A stretch of DNA of 12,781 nt from MGBC163016 sp964469815. Its GTDB lineage: Bacteria > Actinomycetota > Coriobacteriia > Coriobacteriales > Eggerthellaceae. The stretch is from contig CAYXZC010000054.1 of NCBI GenBank assembly GCA_964469815.1, positions 1-12,781 of the forward strand, read 5' to 3'. Of this stretch, positions 11,425 to 12,781 are shown one piece after another. The notes beneath the pieces were generated by a model, which was not told where the DNA came from, ran no database searches, and saw only the letters and a program-made list of their open reading frames with translations. The translations under genes were made by a program, and so were the position numbers. Positions within the stretch are counted from its first letter, which is position 1, and the number at the start of each line of letters is the position of its first letter.

Positions 11425-12393
11425 TTGAAGACACCTGTTATCGGGATAACCACAACGCTGAACGAGTCCGACGGATTCCAGCGTGTCAATATCGAATACA
11501 TCAAGCGGATCGCGGAGGCTGGAGCGATCCCGATACTCATCACGCCTGTGCCAGGAGGGGTGAAGGCGAATCGCGATCTTGCGCATCGGGTCATAGATGT
11601 CGTAGATGGCCTGCTCTTCACAGGCGGCGGCGATATCCACCCGAAGAACTACATGAATGTGACCCTTCGGCACATCCATGAGTCGATGCACCCGGATGAA
11701 GCGATCGATGATGCGTCCAGCGGCCCGTATGGGCATCCTCGGAAGCTATCCGATACAGGATCGGATTGCATGAACTGCCCGGTGGATGATGCCTTGCGGG
11801 ATATCGTGGATAAAGTGGCTCCCACAGAGGTCACCCAAGTTCTTGATGGCCGCGATGTCGTCGTTGCCGGAGGAACTAGCGGCATCCCTTGCCTGGATGG
11901 TTTGCTAGCGGTCAGCGATGATCGTGACGGACTTGAGCTGGAACTTGCGCGGCTTGCGTTCGACCGTGGAGTGCCAACGCTTGGTGTATGCCGTGGGATG
12001 CAGGTCTTGAATGTGGCTCTTGGAGGCAGCCTGTATAGGGATCTGAGGGTTTGCGGGATAACCGAGCATGATCATATGCAGGAAAAGCCCTATGCGAACG
12101 CGTGCGAAGAGGCATCCGTTGTGGAAGGCACGCTTCTGGCGCACATCCTTGACGGCAGGATCATGGGTCGGGTGAACACCATCCATCATCAGGGCGTGAA
12201 TCTGGTCGCAGCTCCTCTTAGGGTCAACGCTTTCGGCTCGGATGGGATAATCGAGGGCATAGAGATGGATGATGCCTATGATCGGGTGGATCATCCGTTC
12301 TTCCTAGGTGTGCAATGGCATCCGGAATACCTGGCTGCACACGAGGCGATCTTTCAGGCATTGGTGGATGCTGCAAGCGGCACATCACGCTAG
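11425..12393 (+). CDS. Peptidase C26 / gamma-glutamyl-GABA hydrolase-like protein with an insertion
   Basis: This cytoplasmic class I glutamine-amidotransferase-fold hydrolase is related to PuuD, which cleaves gamma-glutamyl-GABA to glutamate and GABA. The nucleophile is Cys189 in GVCRGMQVLNVALGG, and His299 and Glu301 in GVQWHPEYL complete the triad. GGGDIHP (67-73) and NTIHHQGVN (251-259) are further family motifs. The protein has 322 residues against roughly 240-260 for typical members. The extra length lies between GGGDIHP and the nucleophile region (about 75-165) and includes two nearby cysteines, C115 and C118. The TTG start at 11425 is 3 nt after the transporter stop, with GGGGGTGAG shortly before it, so the two genes are translationally coupled. 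A joint role in uptake and cleavage of a gamma-glutamyl compound is inferred, not shown. Confidence 0.85.
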   Translation: MKTPVIGITTTLNESDGFQRVNIEYIKRIAEAGAIPILITPVPGGVKANRDLAHRVIDVVDGLLFTGGGDIHPKNYMNVTLRHIHESMHPDEAIDDASSGPYGHPRKLSDTGSDCMNCPVDDALRDIVDKVAPTEVTQVLDGRDVVVAGGTSGIPCLDGLLAVSDDRDGLELELARLAFDRGVPTLGVCRGMQVLNVALGGSLYRDLRVCGITEHDHMQEKPYANACEEASVVEGTLLAHILDGRIMGRVNTIHHQGVNLVAAPLRVNAFGSDGIIEGIEMDDAYDRVDHPFFLGVQWHPEYLAAHEAIFQALVDAASGTSR

Positions 12394-12781
12394 TTCTTGA
12401 GCGAATTGAGGGGCGCGGGCATCCGTCCTCCGCGATGTGCGAACACAGAACCGGCATATTGGTTCACGGGCATAACAGGAGCGCTTCCCAAAAGGCCGCC
12501 GAAATCGAGCACATCTCCGACCTTCTTGCCGATGGCGGGGATCAAGCGAACGGCCGTGGTCTTGTTGTTGATCATCCCGATAGCAGCCTCATCGGCGATG
12601 ATGCCGAAGATGGATTCAACGCTCGTATCGCCGGGGATGGCTATCATGTCGAGTCCGACCGAGCACACGCATGTCATAGCCTCTAGTTTCTCGATGGAAA
12701 GAGCACCGTCTTCTGCGGCGCGGATCATCCCGGCATCCTCCGAGACGGGTATGAAAGCACCGGACAATCCACCGACCGATG
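12390..12781 (-). CDS. UPF0210 (PFL/DUF711 family) protein, C-terminal part
   Basis: About 130 C-terminal residues of a protein usually about 450 residues long are visible; the rest lies beyond the window edge. The sequence contains SVGGLSGAFIPVSEDAGM, EKLEAMTCVCSVGLDMIAIP, ADEAAIGMINNKTTAVRLIP and FGGLLGSAPVMPV, ending GGRMPAPLNSLKN, all very close to the conserved end of the UPF0210 family. These proteins are often encoded next to a small ACT-domain protein (UPF0237), which would be upstream and outside the window. The biochemical role of the family is not established. The frame is open to the edge, so any start inside the window would be false. The stop codon overlaps the stop of the convergent hydrolase gene. 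Confidence 0.9.
   Translation of the reverse strand, partial: SVGGLSGAFIPVSEDAGMIRAAEDGALSIEKLEAMTCVCSVGLDMIAIPGDTSVESIFGIIADEAAIGMINNKTTAVRLIPAIGKKVGDVLDFGGLLGSAPVMPVNQYAGSVFAHRGGRMPAPLNSLKN

Overview
The window looks like chromosomal DNA of an actinobacterium of moderate G+C, most likely a member of the Coriobacteriia. This rests on protein character (an actinobacterial-type aspartokinase with a strong internal start, a short HExxHxxGxxD metallopeptidase, a UPF0210 protein) and on gene order. No rRNA or tRNA is present to settle the taxonomy. TTG and GTG starts are common. No transposase, integrase of a mobile element, CRISPR array or phage gene was found.

Layout. 1-300: end of an upstream unit, a strong palindrome and the pyrG leader. 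306-2844 (+): pyrG (CTP synthase) and xerD (tyrosine recombinase), 10 nt apart. 3090-5419 (+): lysC and asd, the first two steps of the aspartate pathway, overlapping by 4 nt; lysC carries a well-placed internal start for a separate regulatory subunit. 5420-5926: a 500-nt intergenic stretch with a terminator, a second palindrome, an AT-rich part with a perfect DnaA box, and a nested, RNA-like fold that runs into the ribosome-binding region of the next gene. 5927-6613 (+): a secreted NlpC/P60 peptidoglycan hydrolase. 6614-7072: a gene-poor stretch unusually dense in perfect inverted repeats.

7073-9691 (-): four genes read right to left. They are a membrane protein with a Tyr/Asp-rich loop and a long Pro/Ala tail, followed by a clear terminator; then a YkgJ-like cysteine-cluster protein overlapping a small zinc metallopeptidase by 4 nt; then a ZIP-family metal transporter. 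Three of these four concern metal binding or transport. 10000-12393 (+): an SNF-family Na+-dependent transporter followed 3 nt later by a class I amidotransferase-like peptidase C26 hydrolase, which suggests uptake and hydrolysis of an amino-acid-like gamma-glutamyl compound. 12390-12781 (-): the C-terminal end of a UPF0210 protein, convergent with the hydrolase so that the two stop codons share one CTAG.

The genes themselves are mostly recognisable housekeeping or transport functions. The best candidates for something undescribed are non-coding: the nested leader at 5770-5905 ahead of the NlpC/P60 gene and the three-way-junction-like inverted-repeat cluster at 6705-6849. Both are inferred from base pairing read by eye, without folding energies or alignments.
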